NCBI GenBank assembly: GCA_910588825.1
Contig: CAJURF010000045.1
Coordinates: 1-28,893, forward strand
DNA: 28,893 nucleotides
Direction: 5' to 3'
Origin: an uncultured Lachnospiraceae bacterium
Lineage (GTDB): Bacteria; Bacillota; Clostridia; Lachnospirales; Lachnospiraceae
Of this stretch, positions 1 through 8,074 are shown one piece after another. Position 1 is the stretch's first letter. The number at the start of each line of letters is the position of its first letter. A program made the position numbers and the translations under genes. The notes beneath the pieces are model-generated. The model ran no database searches. It was given only the letters and a program-made list of their open reading frames with translations, and was not told the DNA's origin.

Positions 1-52
1 CTAAAGAACAATCTCATTATTATCATATAACTGGAAAGTGTACTAAGGAAAG

Positions 53-859
53 TCATCCCGACGCTTTCAGCATTTGTGCGGCCATGTTTTCGTAGAGATA
101 CCCTAAATCAGCTCCCAGTTTATCACTTAATAATTTCTCGTAAATCACATTCTCCGTAAAATCCCTGTCCTTAAAAGCCAGAGTTGTGAACAATCCAGTA
201 TCGCAGATATATAGTTTATACCTGCGGGGGTCTTTATGCAGAGCCAGGCCTGCATTTGGGTCATCGGCGTGATACGAGATATAGACGGTCATGGAGTCCT
301 GCATATCTGCCAGTATCTCCCTCACCCGTTCCTCCTTCTCCCCTGCTATTACACTGGACACCTGGTATCGGGATGCATTTTTATTCAACTCGGCAGGTAT
401 GGCATCAAACAGCATCCCGGCCCTCCCGGAGGGGTCAATTTTCCTGTAATCGTCTTCATATAATTCTAAAATGTTACGTTTTACCTGATCCACAACACTC
501 AGATTATTGGTTGAAATATACATATCTACAGCCTGGGGCATACCGCCCACAAGCATATACAGGCGAAAGTCCCGAAGCATCCGCCTATTGAGGTCATCCC
601 CAAGGGGCATCATGTTCTCATAAGCATGTTTAAGCAGAGGAATAGTGGCCTGATCTCCCAATGCCCATCGGAATTCCTCATAATCCAGTGGATACAGCTG
701 CAGTCTTGTTTCTTCACTGGGAATCACAATATCGTTTATATTCTTTTTGATTGATAACAGCGAACCTGTCTCGATATAGTCATACCGGCGGTCCTTCACC
801 AGATGCTTCACTGCCTGCCTTGCCAGCGGCTGCATCTGCAGTTGACTTGCTTTTAAAAA
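53..859 (-). pseudogene. Truncated ATPase with DUF4143-type C-terminal region
   Basis: The 260-residue reading frame begins at what is normally the middle of an AAA-type ATPase of the family with a C-terminal DUF4143 domain. The family-typical stretch LARQAVKHLVKDRRYDYIETGS, just after the Walker B region, lies at the very N-terminus, so the P-loop and Walker B part are missing. The reading frame continues upstream of the ATG without a start and runs into a stop near 870. The C-terminus stops at LKASG, where relatives continue for roughly 100 residues. An ATG at about 874, behind a GGGGGAG site, opens a different frame, which suggests a deletion or frameshift joined the original start to the wrong frame. 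I read it as a decayed gene. Family assignment is from recalled sequence pattern. Confidence 0.6.
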
Positions 860-909
860 TCACCATAGCAAATTCTCCCCCATCTATGCATATACTCGGA
901 AAATGATTA

Positions 910-961
910 TGCCGAAAATCCCCTTTTTTATACTGGCCAAATTGCCGAAAATCCCCTTTTT
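910..961. repeat. Two 19-bp direct repeats, 33-bp period
   Basis: The motif tgccgaaaatccccttttt occurs at 910-928 and again at 943-961, separated by a short AT-rich spacer containing tactggccaa. They lie upstream of the decayed ATPase gene (minus strand), where they could be binding sites for a regulator. No protein partner can be named. Confidence 0.6.
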
Positions 962-1035
962 ACAACCTTAGAAATTTTTCTTTACGTTGAATTTGATAAA
1001 ACATAACGAATCCACCAAAAATCTCGAAAAAACTA

Positions 1036-1069
1036 TTGATTTTGTAACAATTTGTCTATATAATATAAT
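1036..1069 (+). promoter_or_regulatory. Sigma-A-type promoter for selC-selA-selB
   Basis: TTGATT at 1036-1041 is followed after exactly 17 bp by TATAAT at 1059-1064; a second overlapping TATAAT lies at 1064-1069. The tRNA-Sec 5' end is about 47-52 bases downstream, which leaves a short 5' leader to be removed by RNase P. Seen directly; activity is inferred. Confidence 0.7.
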
Positions 1070-1115
1070 CTCAGATGTGGTATGTATCATATACATGCTG
1101 CGATGTATTTTTTAT

Positions 1116-1212
1116 GGGGGTAGCTAGGTGCTGGTGTGCCTCTCGGTCTTCAAAACCGCTGTGAGGGGTTAGGAGCCTCTCAGGTGAGTTCGATTCTCAC
1201 GTATCCCCGCCA
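1116..1212 (+). tRNA. selC: Selenocysteine tRNA (anticodon UCA)
   Basis: The 97-base segment has the hallmarks of bacterial tRNA-Sec. The acceptor arm runs 1116-1123 against 1201-1208, with one G-U pair and an imperfect eighth position. The D stem is six pairs with a TGGT loop. The anticodon loop CTTCAAA (1148-1154) carries TCA at 1150-1152. The long variable arm around 1163-1182 has a GAGGGG/CCTCTC stem. The T arm is GTGAG-TTCGATT-CTCAC at 1184-1200, then discriminator G and an encoded CCA. It reads UGA and is charged first with serine by SerRS. It lies 27 bases upstream of selA on the same strand, so tRNA and mRNA probably share a transcript. Confidence 0.95.
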
Positions 1213-1239
1213 AAAAAGCAAACAAAGGAATCCATTTAT

Positions 1240-2640
1240 ATGAATGATAAGAAAGAGAGTCTCCGTGCTCTCTACAAAGTCGACGAGGTGCTTCAGGATG
1301 AGTGCCTCATTTTTTTTAAGAAGCATTTGCCTTATTCACTGGTCGCAGACAGCGTCCGTGAAGAAATTCACATACTTAGAAACGCGATTTTAAGCGGGAA
1401 AGAACCCCCTCCTGCCCTCAACGACCGGAAACTTTTTTTAGACCAGGTGATAAAGCGGATTCAGGCGGAATCTGCTCCCAGCCTCCGCCGCGTCATCAAC
1501 GCCACCGGCACCGTACTTCACACTAATCTGGGGCGCTCCCCCATCAGCAGGGAAGCCATGGAACATGTATTAGAGACAGCCTGCTCCTACTCTACCTTGG
1601 AATATGACCTGGAAAATGGAAAACGGGGTTCCCGCCACGACCATGTGGAATCCTTAATCTGCAAAGCCACAGGTGCCGAGGCCGCCATGGTAGTGAACAA
1701 CAATGCAGCGGCCACCATGCTGGTGTTGTCCAGTATGGCCCATGGACGGGAAGTGGTTGTATCCCGGGGCGAACTGGTGGAAATCGGCGGCTCTTTTCGT
1801 ATCCCGGATATTATGAACCTCAGCGGCGCTGTTTTAAAAGAAGTGGGAACTACCAATAAGACACACCTTTCTGATTACCTTCGCGCCATCGACCCAGAAC
1901 AGACTGCAGCTCTCATGAAAGTACATACCAGTAACTACCGCATTATTGGTTTTACCGAAGATGTACAGCTTTGGGACCTGAAAAAACTGGGGGAAAAGTT
2001 TTCCCTTCCAGTTATTTACGATATGGGAAACGGGCTCCTGGCAGATCTGAAAAAATACCGCATTTTTGAACCCACCGTTTTAGATGCCCAGAAAGCCGGA
2101 GCCGATGTGGTTCTATTCAGCGGCGACAAACTGCTGGGCGGCCCCCAGGCAGGTATTATAATAGGAAAGAAAACCTATATTGAGGCAATGAAATGTCATC
2201 CTCTGGCCAGGGTGGTGCGGGTGGATAAGATGACTCTTTCTGCATTGGAAACCGTATTCTTTGCTTACCAGGACATGGAAAAAGCCGCTCAGACAATCCC
2301 GGCACTGCAGATGTTGTCCTGCTCCAAAGAAACCCTTCTTCAGCGGGCCAATCAGCTGAAGTCCAGCATAGAACAGGCGTCAGATATGGTTCAGGTCTGT
2401 GTACAGCCATGTGAAGACTTCGTGGGCGGAGGTTCGGCCCCTGACGCCCGCCTGGAAGGATATGCGGCTGTACTGCACTCTGACAAGTTTACAACCGAAT
2501 ATATGGAGCGTTTTCTGCGGAAAAGTAAAATTCCCATTATCTCCCATATCAATCAGGATAAAATATGGCTTCATGTGCGCACACTTCTGGAAGGTGATAT
2601 GGAGGACACCGTTTCTGCTGTTTCATTACTGAAAGGATAA
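1240..2640 (+). CDS. selA: L-seryl-tRNA(Sec) selenium transferase (SelA)
   Basis: SelA is a PLP-dependent cytoplasmic enzyme that converts Ser-tRNA(Sec) to Sec-tRNA(Sec) with selenophosphate. The protein has 466 residues, close to the usual 460-470. The N-terminal tRNA-binding part leads to the conserved INATGTVLHTNLGR segment (about residues 87-100), and the PLP lysine sits in SGDKLLGGPQAG (Lys297, codon at 2128-2130). The start ATG follows an AAAGGAA site. selB begins 8 bases after the stop, and the tRNA substrate gene is directly upstream, so the three form one selC-selA-selB unit. No sign of decay. Identification is firm from family motifs. Confidence 0.97.
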   Translation: MNDKKESLRALYKVDEVLQDECLIFFKKHLPYSLVADSVREEIHILRNAILSGKEPPPALNDRKLFLDQVIKRIQAESAPSLRRVINATGTVLHTNLGRSPISREAMEHVLETACSYSTLEYDLENGKRGSRHDHVESLICKATGAEAAMVVNNNAAATMLVLSSMAHGREVVVSRGELVEIGGSFRIPDIMNLSGAVLKEVGTTNKTHLSDYLRAIDPEQTAALMKVHTSNYRIIGFTEDVQLWDLKKLGEKFSLPVIYDMGNGLLADLKKYRIFEPTVLDAQKAGADVVLFSGDKLLGGPQAGIIIGKKTYIEAMKCHPLARVVRVDKMTLSALETVFFAYQDMEKAAQTIPALQMLSCSKETLLQRANQLKSSIEQASDMVQVCVQPCEDFVGGGSAPDARLEGYAAVLHSDKFTTEYMERFLRKSKIPIISHINQDKIWLHVRTLLEGDMEDTVSAVSLLKG

Positions 2641-2648
2641 TTGTTGTT

Positions 2649-4556
2649 ATGCAAAATATTGTGATCGGAACGGCCGGCCATATCGATCATGGAAAAACCT
2701 GCCTGATCAAAGCATTGACCGGCACAGATACAGACCGCTTAAAAGAAGAAAAAAAGCGAGGCATCACCATTGAGCTGGGTTTTGCCAAACTGGAAAGCGG
2801 CGACGCTGACACAAACATTGGCATCATCGATGTACCTGGCCATGAAAAATTTATTAAAAACATGCTGGCCGGCATTGGAGGCATTGACTTTGTACTGCTG
2901 GTGATTGCCGCCGACGAAGGCATCATGCCCCAAACCAGAGAGCACATGGATATCCTAAAACTGCTGGACATCCAGCAGGGATTTGTGGTGCTGACCAAGT
3001 GTGACCAATGTGAGGAAGACTGGCTGGAACTGGTAAAAGAAGAAATTTCTGAATATTTATCCGGCAGTTTTCTGGAACATGCCCCCATTTTCCAGGTATC
3101 TTCCCACACCGGGTACGGCATTGATACACTCCGTGCAGAGATTTTGAAAATGGTCAAGACACTGCCCGCCCACGATAACGACCCGGACAAGTTCCGTCTG
3201 CCTATCGACAGAGTTTTCACAATGAAAGGACACGGGACGGTTGTCACTGGAACACTGATTGAGGGAAGCTGTAAGGTGGACGATGAAGCAGTTTTGATGC
3301 CTGCGGGAATTCCTGCCAGAATCCGCAGCATCCAGGTCTACGGAAAGGACGCTCCCCAGGCTTTCGCGGGACAGCGGACAGCGCTGAATCTGACCGTGAA
3401 AACAGAAGTCATTGACCGGGGATTCGTAGCCGCGAAACCCGGCAGTATGATAAAAACTTTCATGGTAGATGTCCGTCTGCATCTGCTGGAACATACAGAA
3501 CGCAAGGTGGTGAACAACAGCCGGGTACACTTCTACTACGGTTCAGACGAAGCCATAGGAAAGGTTGTACTGTTTGACAGAGAGGAACTCCTCCCAGGTG
3601 AAACTGCCTATGTACAGATTCGTTTTGAGCGTGAGATCGCTTTAAAACGCCGGGATTACTTTGCCATCCGCTTCTACTCTCCTCTGGAGACCATCGGCGG
3701 AGGCATTGTTCTGGATGCCAGCCCCAGGCGTCATAAACGCAGCCAGAAAACAGTGCTGGAGTCAATGCAGATCAAAGATACCGGAACGAAAGAAGAAGCA
3801 GCGGAAAAGTTTCTCGAGGAGGAAAGCCAGGTATTCCCCGATACCAGCCTGTTGGCGTTAAAGACGAATTTTTCCGTATCTGAAACCACTTCCCTTCTGA
3901 AAAAGTTAAAAGGTACCGGACGGGTCTTGGAAATCGGAAAAAATATATTTATCCACAAAACTTTTTTTGACGGCATCGTTCCTTTTATCACTGACACGCT
4001 GAAGGCATTCCATAAGTCTAACGCATTGACAGAAGGACTGTCCAAAGAAGAACTAAAAAGCCGTCTGACGCAGAAGCTGTACGGTGCAGAGGCCAAAAGT
4101 ATTGATGTTTTCTACGATTATCTCATTGAGAAAAAAGTGATCAAGGAAAAAGAAGGCCTGACCTCTCTGTATTCTTTCACTCCAAAGCAAAACAGTGATA
4201 ACAAACAGGAAGTACAGAACATCCTCAGCCTGTATAAAGAAGCCGGATTCGCCATGCCCAAAACCGACGATACCATCAACAAGAGTAAAAATGCAAAAAC
4301 CACCCGGCAGCTACTGGAAAAACTGGTAAAGGACGGGGAACTGATTAAGATTACCCCTGCTTATTATATGCATAGAGAGTGTTATGAAAATGCTCTGGAA
4401 CTTTTAAAAGATTTCATTCAGAAAAACGGAAGCATCACCTTGGCAGATTTCCGGACTCTTATGAACAGTTCTCGTAAGTACACGCAGATGATATTGGAAT
4501 ATTTTGACAGCAGACATATTACAAAACTGGCGGATGACAGGAGGACGTTACTTTAA
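2649..4556 (+). CDS. selB: Selenocysteine-specific elongation factor (SelB)
   Basis: SelB is a GTPase that carries Sec-tRNA(Sec) to the ribosome and binds the SECIS hairpin of the mRNA. At 635 residues it is of normal length. The EF-Tu-like N-terminal part shows G1 GTAGHIDHGKT (residues 8-18), G2 RGITIELGF, G3 DVPGHEKF, G4 TKCD and a following SSHTGYG. Beta-barrel domains follow, then the long C-terminal winged-helix region that reads SECIS RNA. Its obvious client in this window is fdhF, transcribed towards it from the opposite strand. The gene ends 23 bases before a strong shared terminator hairpin. All GTPase motifs are intact. Confidence 0.97.
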   Translation: MQNIVIGTAGHIDHGKTCLIKALTGTDTDRLKEEKKRGITIELGFAKLESGDADTNIGIIDVPGHEKFIKNMLAGIGGIDFVLLVIAADEGIMPQTREHMDILKLLDIQQGFVVLTKCDQCEEDWLELVKEEISEYLSGSFLEHAPIFQVSSHTGYGIDTLRAEILKMVKTLPAHDNDPDKFRLPIDRVFTMKGHGTVVTGTLIEGSCKVDDEAVLMPAGIPARIRSIQVYGKDAPQAFAGQRTALNLTVKTEVIDRGFVAAKPGSMIKTFMVDVRLHLLEHTERKVVNNSRVHFYYGSDEAIGKVVLFDREELLPGETAYVQIRFEREIALKRRDYFAIRFYSPLETIGGGIVLDASPRRHKRSQKTVLESMQIKDTGTKEEAAEKFLEEESQVFPDTSLLALKTNFSVSETTSLLKKLKGTGRVLEIGKNIFIHKTFFDGIVPFITDTLKAFHKSNALTEGLSKEELKSRLTQKLYGAEAKSIDVFYDYLIEKKVIKEKEGLTSLYSFTPKQNSDNKQEVQNILSLYKEAGFAMPKTDDTINKSKNAKTTRQLLEKLVKDGELIKITPAYYMHRECYENALELLKDFIQKNGSITLADFRTLMNSSRKYTQMILEYFDSRHITKLADDRRTLL

Positions 4557-4578
4557 GTACTATAATCGTCATATCATA

Positions 4579-4635
4579 TTTTCTAATATAAAAAAAGAGA
4601 TTATCGGACGATAATCTCTTTTTTATATTAGAAAA
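4579..4635. terminator. Bidirectional terminator hairpin
   Basis: Inverted arms at 4579-4605 and 4610-4635 pair over about 26 bp with one bulged A and a 4-base GGAC loop. An A-run and T-run within the stem mean that either strand gives a hairpin followed by U-rich RNA. It separates the converging selB (+) and formate dehydrogenase operon (-). Confidence 0.9.
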
Positions 4636-4648
4636 CTTTAAATTTCGG

Positions 4649-5560
4649 CTATTCCACATCCAGTTGAGCTTTTAATGCTTCTTTTGCTCTCTCAATGTCC
4701 TTAGCCTCTAAGATCGCAATCTGTCCCGGTCTCTGAACATCATAGAACTCAAACCGGCCTTTATTACAAAGTCGTCCTTCATTGGCAGAGTCAGGATCAG
4801 CCACTACATCCAGAATCTTGTTGTCTTTCAACAGCAGGATACGTTTACATTCTTTCTTGCAGTTGTAGCAGGTGGATTCCACTCTCTTAACTTCCCATGG
4901 ACGATACTGTGAACGATTCTTCGGTCTCAAAGCGCCCACTGGACATGCCTGGATACAGTTTCCGCAGAATTCACATTCCATGTTGTTGATCCACAGATCC
5001 TGGAAAGGAGCTGAAGAAACTTTTGTATTGAATCCCCTCTTGGAAAGCCCGATAGCACTGCGGCCTACCAAATGCTCACAGGTGTTCACACATCTGTGGC
5101 AGAGGATACATAAGTTTGGATCATATGTAAAATATGGATTGGAGTCATCAATGGGCTTTTTCACCATTTCCCCTTCATAAGAGGTCTTTTTCACACCATA
5201 TTCATAACACAGAGACTGGAATTCACAGTCACCGTTGCCAGCACAGTCAAAGCAGTTGTTGGGATGGTTGGAAAGCATTAAATCCAGTACTCCCCTTCTC
5301 GCTTTTATGACTCTCTCGCTTTTAGTCAGGATTTCATTGCCGTTTGCAATTGGGAAAGAGCAGGCCGTTACCAATTTGGGCATACCAACGATTTCAACCA
5401 TACACATCCGGCAGGATGCCTCTGGTGTCATAAATTTCAGGTAGCACAGCGTGGGGATTTTAATCCCCACACTTTCAGCTGCCTTTAAAATAGTTGTCCC
5501 AGGATCTACTACGACTTCTCTGCCATCTATTGTTGCACGAATTTTTTCTACGTAACTCAA
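4649..5560 (-). CDS. hylA: HylA-like iron-sulfur subunit (truncated FdhF/NuoG-like)
   Basis: This 303-residue protein is a chain of iron-sulfur domains without a catalytic domain. It has a plant-type [2Fe-2S] domain (Cys39, 50, 53, 67), a NuoG-type region (Cys103-118), two [4Fe-4S] sites (Cys151/154/157/161 and 196/199/202/206), and a last cluster site of molybdopterin-oxidoreductase type (Cys231/234/238/265). It aligns end to end with the first about 270 residues of FdhF from the same operon, including that last cluster, and then stops. It likely wires electrons between FdhF and the NuoE/NuoF-like flavin subunits. HylA is the nearest functional match I recall, from electron-bifurcating formate dehydrogenase. 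The start is TTG, with AGGAGG 7 bases upstream. Confidence 0.8.
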   Translation of the reverse strand: MSYVEKIRATIDGREVVVDPGTTILKAAESVGIKIPTLCYLKFMTPEASCRMCMVEIVGMPKLVTACSFPIANGNEILTKSERVIKARRGVLDLMLSNHPNNCFDCAGNGDCEFQSLCYEYGVKKTSYEGEMVKKPIDDSNPYFTYDPNLCILCHRCVNTCEHLVGRSAIGLSKRGFNTKVSSAPFQDLWINNMECEFCGNCIQACPVGALRPKNRSQYRPWEVKRVESTCYNCKKECKRILLLKDNKILDVVADPDSANEGRLCNKGRFEFYDVQRPGQIAILEAKDIERAKEALKAQLDVE

Positions 5561-5590
5561 GATATAACCTCCTGTACACAGTATTTCAAA

Positions 5591-7471
5591 TTAGGCTTTA
5601 TAAATAGCCTCCTTCTTACATTTAGACATACAAACACCACACTTCAGGCACTTAGATCCATCGATCTCATGAGGCTGTTTCTTCTCTCCGGTGATTGCGT
5701 CAGCAGGACAATTCTTAGCACAGAGAGTACAACCGATACATTTTTCAGGATCAATATGGTAAGAAACCAGGTTCTTACATTTGCCAGCCGGACATTTCTT
5801 ATCCTTAACGTGGGCAATGTATTCATCTTTGAAATACTTATACGTAGACAATACAGGGTTCGGAGCTGTCTGTCCTAATGCACACAAGGAATTCTCTTTA
5901 ATCAGATTACAAAGCTCAACCATACGGTCTAAGTCTTCCATCTCAGCCTTGCCTTCAGTAATCTTATTTAAGAGCTCAAGCAGTCTCTTTGTTCCAATAC
6001 GGCACGGTGTACACTTACCGCAGGACTCATCTACTGTAAACTCTAAGAAGAATTTGGCAATATCTACCATACAGTCATCTTCATCCATTACGATCAGTCC
6101 GCCAGATCCCATCATGGAACCGATAGAGATCAAGTTATCGTAATCGATGGGCACATCGTAGTTCTCCATGGAGATACATCCACCGGAAGGACCGCCTGTC
6201 TGAGCAGCTTTAAACTTCTTGCCGCCAGGAATGCCGCCGCCGATATTCTCAACAACTTCACGAAGGGTAGTTCCCATAGGAATTTCTACCAGACCTACGT
6301 TATTGATCTTACCGCCAAGTGCGAATACTTTTGTACCTCTGGATTTTTCTGTACCCATGGAAGCAAACCATTCTGCTCCCCTGAGGATAATCTGAGGAAT
6401 ATTTGCCCATGTCTCAACGTTGTTCAGGATTGTAGGCTGTCCAAACAAACCTTTTACTGCAGGGAATGGAGGACGGGGTTTCGGCTCACCACGGTTTCCT
6501 TCGATGGAAGTCATAAGAGCTGTCTCCTCACCACATACGAACGCCCCTGCGCCCAGACGTAAGTCAATATCAAAGTCAAAGCCTGTGCCAAAGATATCTT
6601 TACCTAATACGCCATATTCCCTTGCCTGCTTCAGAGCGATATTCAAACGGTCTACCGCAATTGGATACTCAGCACGAACATAGATATAACCCTGATTTGC
6701 ACCGATTACGTAACCGGCAATTGCCATAGCCTCGAATACTACATGGGGGTCACCCTCTAATACGGAACGGTCCATAAATGCACCTGGGTCACCTTCGTCG
6801 GCATTACAGCATACATATTTCTGTATGCCAGGTGCTCCACCCATTGCAAACTGCCATTTCTTTCCGGTGGGGAAGCCGCCGCCCCCGCGTCCACGCAGTC
6901 CAGAGTCTGTGATACATTTCACAACGTCTTCTCTTGACATGGTGGTCAACACTTTTGCCAGAGCCTGATATCCGTCGGTTCCAATGTATTCATCAATGCA
7001 TTCCGGATTGATCACACCACAGTTTCTAAGAGCAACACGGTTCTGCGGTTTGTAGAAATTTGTCTGGTTCATGGAAATGATACCGTCTTCGGTAACTGTT
7101 TCCTGATACAGATATTTTGTTACCACATTGCCTTTTACTAAATGCTCGGAAACGATCTCAGGAATGTGCTCAATCTCCATATTGGAATAGAAAGCTGCTT
7201 CCGGATAAATGATCATAACGGGGCCCAGGGCACACAGTCCATGGCATCCGGTGCGGATTACACATACTTCTTCTTCCAGACCAGCTGCTTTGATTTCTTC
7301 TTCCAGTTTATCGGCGATTTTTGGGCTTCCTGACGATGTACATCCAGTACCTGCACATACTAATACGTGTGAACGGTATTTTCCCGTACCTTTTTCAGCG
7401 TGCTCTCTTCTAAAATTAACAACATCCTGATATTTTTCTTTAATTTCTTGTAATTGATCAATTGTAATCAC
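5591..7471 (-). CDS. nuoF: NuoF/HylB/HydB-like NADH-binding flavoprotein subunit
   Basis: This 626-residue subunit is probably the NAD(H)- and FMN-binding part of a soluble multi-subunit enzyme. An N-terminal thioredoxin-like [2Fe-2S] domain has Cys39, 44, 76 and 80. The FMN/NADH domain shows GLRGRGGGGFPTGKKW (191-206) and CNADEGDPGAF (about 222-232). An SLBB region follows, then the NuoF [4Fe-4S] site (Cys484, 487, 490, 530), and two ferredoxin-type [4Fe-4S] sites close the chain (578/581/584/588 and 608/611/614/618). The extra N- and C-terminal domains are those of HydB of bifurcating hydrogenases and HylB, not of respiratory complex I. The start is GTG, with AAGGAGG about 10 bases upstream. 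Genes for the NuoE-like and HylA-like partners flank it within 30 bases. Confidence 0.93.
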   Translation of the reverse strand: MITIDQLQEIKEKYQDVVNFRREHAEKGTGKYRSHVLVCAGTGCTSSGSPKIADKLEEEIKAAGLEEEVCVIRTGCHGLCALGPVMIIYPEAAFYSNMEIEHIPEIVSEHLVKGNVVTKYLYQETVTEDGIISMNQTNFYKPQNRVALRNCGVINPECIDEYIGTDGYQALAKVLTTMSREDVVKCITDSGLRGRGGGGFPTGKKWQFAMGGAPGIQKYVCCNADEGDPGAFMDRSVLEGDPHVVFEAMAIAGYVIGANQGYIYVRAEYPIAVDRLNIALKQAREYGVLGKDIFGTGFDFDIDLRLGAGAFVCGEETALMTSIEGNRGEPKPRPPFPAVKGLFGQPTILNNVETWANIPQIILRGAEWFASMGTEKSRGTKVFALGGKINNVGLVEIPMGTTLREVVENIGGGIPGGKKFKAAQTGGPSGGCISMENYDVPIDYDNLISIGSMMGSGGLIVMDEDDCMVDIAKFFLEFTVDESCGKCTPCRIGTKRLLELLNKITEGKAEMEDLDRMVELCNLIKENSLCALGQTAPNPVLSTYKYFKDEYIAHVKDKKCPAGKCKNLVSYHIDPEKCIGCTLCAKNCPADAITGEKKQPHEIDGSKCLKCGVCMSKCKKEAIYKA

Positions 7472-7489
7472 TATGTACGCCCTCCTTAA

Positions 7490-7984
7490 CTATTCATATT
7501 GCGCGAGAATATCATCAACCATGTCAGCAGTTAGACGTCCATGAACTTCTCCATTGACAGTCATAACTGGTGCCAAGCCACAAGCGCCGATGCAGCGGCA
7601 GGCTTCCAATGAGAATTTACCATCTGCTGTACACTGTCCTCCTGTGATTCCCAGGGCACTCTGTAATTTGTCGTAAATCTGTCCGGAGCCTTTTACATAG
7701 CAGGCTGTACCAAGACATACAGAAATGTTGTATTTTCCCTTGGGATACAGGGAGAAAAATGAATAGAATGTAACAACGCCATAGATTTTTGCTAACGAAA
7801 TCTGTAATTCATCAGAGATAATTTTCAGCGCCTTCTCCGGAAGATAGCCAAAGATATCCTGCGCCTGCTCCAATACAGGGATCAAAGGGCTCTTAGTTCC
7901 CTTATATTTCGCAATCAGTTCAGCTAACTGGCTTTCCTGCTCTGGTGTTCCCCTATAAGGGATGTTGATTCTTTCGTCACTCAT
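7490..7984 (-). CDS. nuoE: NuoE/HylC-like [2Fe-2S] subunit
   Basis: The 164-residue protein is a thioredoxin-fold [2Fe-2S] protein of the NuoE family. A helical N-terminal part is followed by the cluster ligands in CLGTACYVKGS and CRCIGACGLAPVM. Such subunits pair with the NuoF-like flavoprotein and relay electrons to and from FMN. The ATG start has an AGGAGGG site upstream, and the NuoF-like gene starts 18 bases after its stop. It is separated from fdhF by a 90-base gap with striking inverted repeats. With fdhF, the NuoF-like and HylA-like genes it makes up a likely NAD-linked formate dehydrogenase complex. Confidence 0.93.
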   Translation of the reverse strand: MSDERINIPYRGTPEQESQLAELIAKYKGTKSPLIPVLEQAQDIFGYLPEKALKIISDELQISLAKIYGVVTFYSFFSLYPKGKYNISVCLGTACYVKGSGQIYDKLQSALGITGGQCTADGKFSLEACRCIGACGLAPVMTVNGEVHGRLTADMVDDILAQYE

Positions 7985-8006
7985 TTTATAATACCCTCCT
8001 TATTCC

Positions 8007-8063
8007 ACATGACTTACTCCTGGAGTATTGCCTGATGTAAGAAGTCATGTCAACACTCCAGGA
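8007..8063 (-). promoter_or_regulatory. Interleaved inverted repeats between fdhF and nuoE-like gene
   Basis: Two perfect 9-bp complementary pairs interleave. ACATGACTT (8007-8015) pairs with AAGTCATGT (8042-8050), and TCCTGGAGT (8018-8026) pairs with ACTCCAGGA (8055-8063). In the transcript they could form a pseudoknot or two alternative hairpins. They end about 7 bases upstream of the nuoE-like ribosome site, so a role in translation or mRNA processing is plausible but inferred. Confidence 0.5.
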
Positions 8064-8074
8064 TGATACTCTTC

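Larger units (their letters stand above)
836..1115. other. Intergenic region between ATPase relic and selC
   Basis: This AT-rich stretch of about 280 bases holds the two direct repeats at 910-961 and, at its right end, the selC promoter. No further coding sequence is apparent on either strand. Confidence 0.6.

Noticed and set aside
910..961. CRISPR array
   Set aside because: There are only two repeat copies with a very short spacer and no cas genes nearby.
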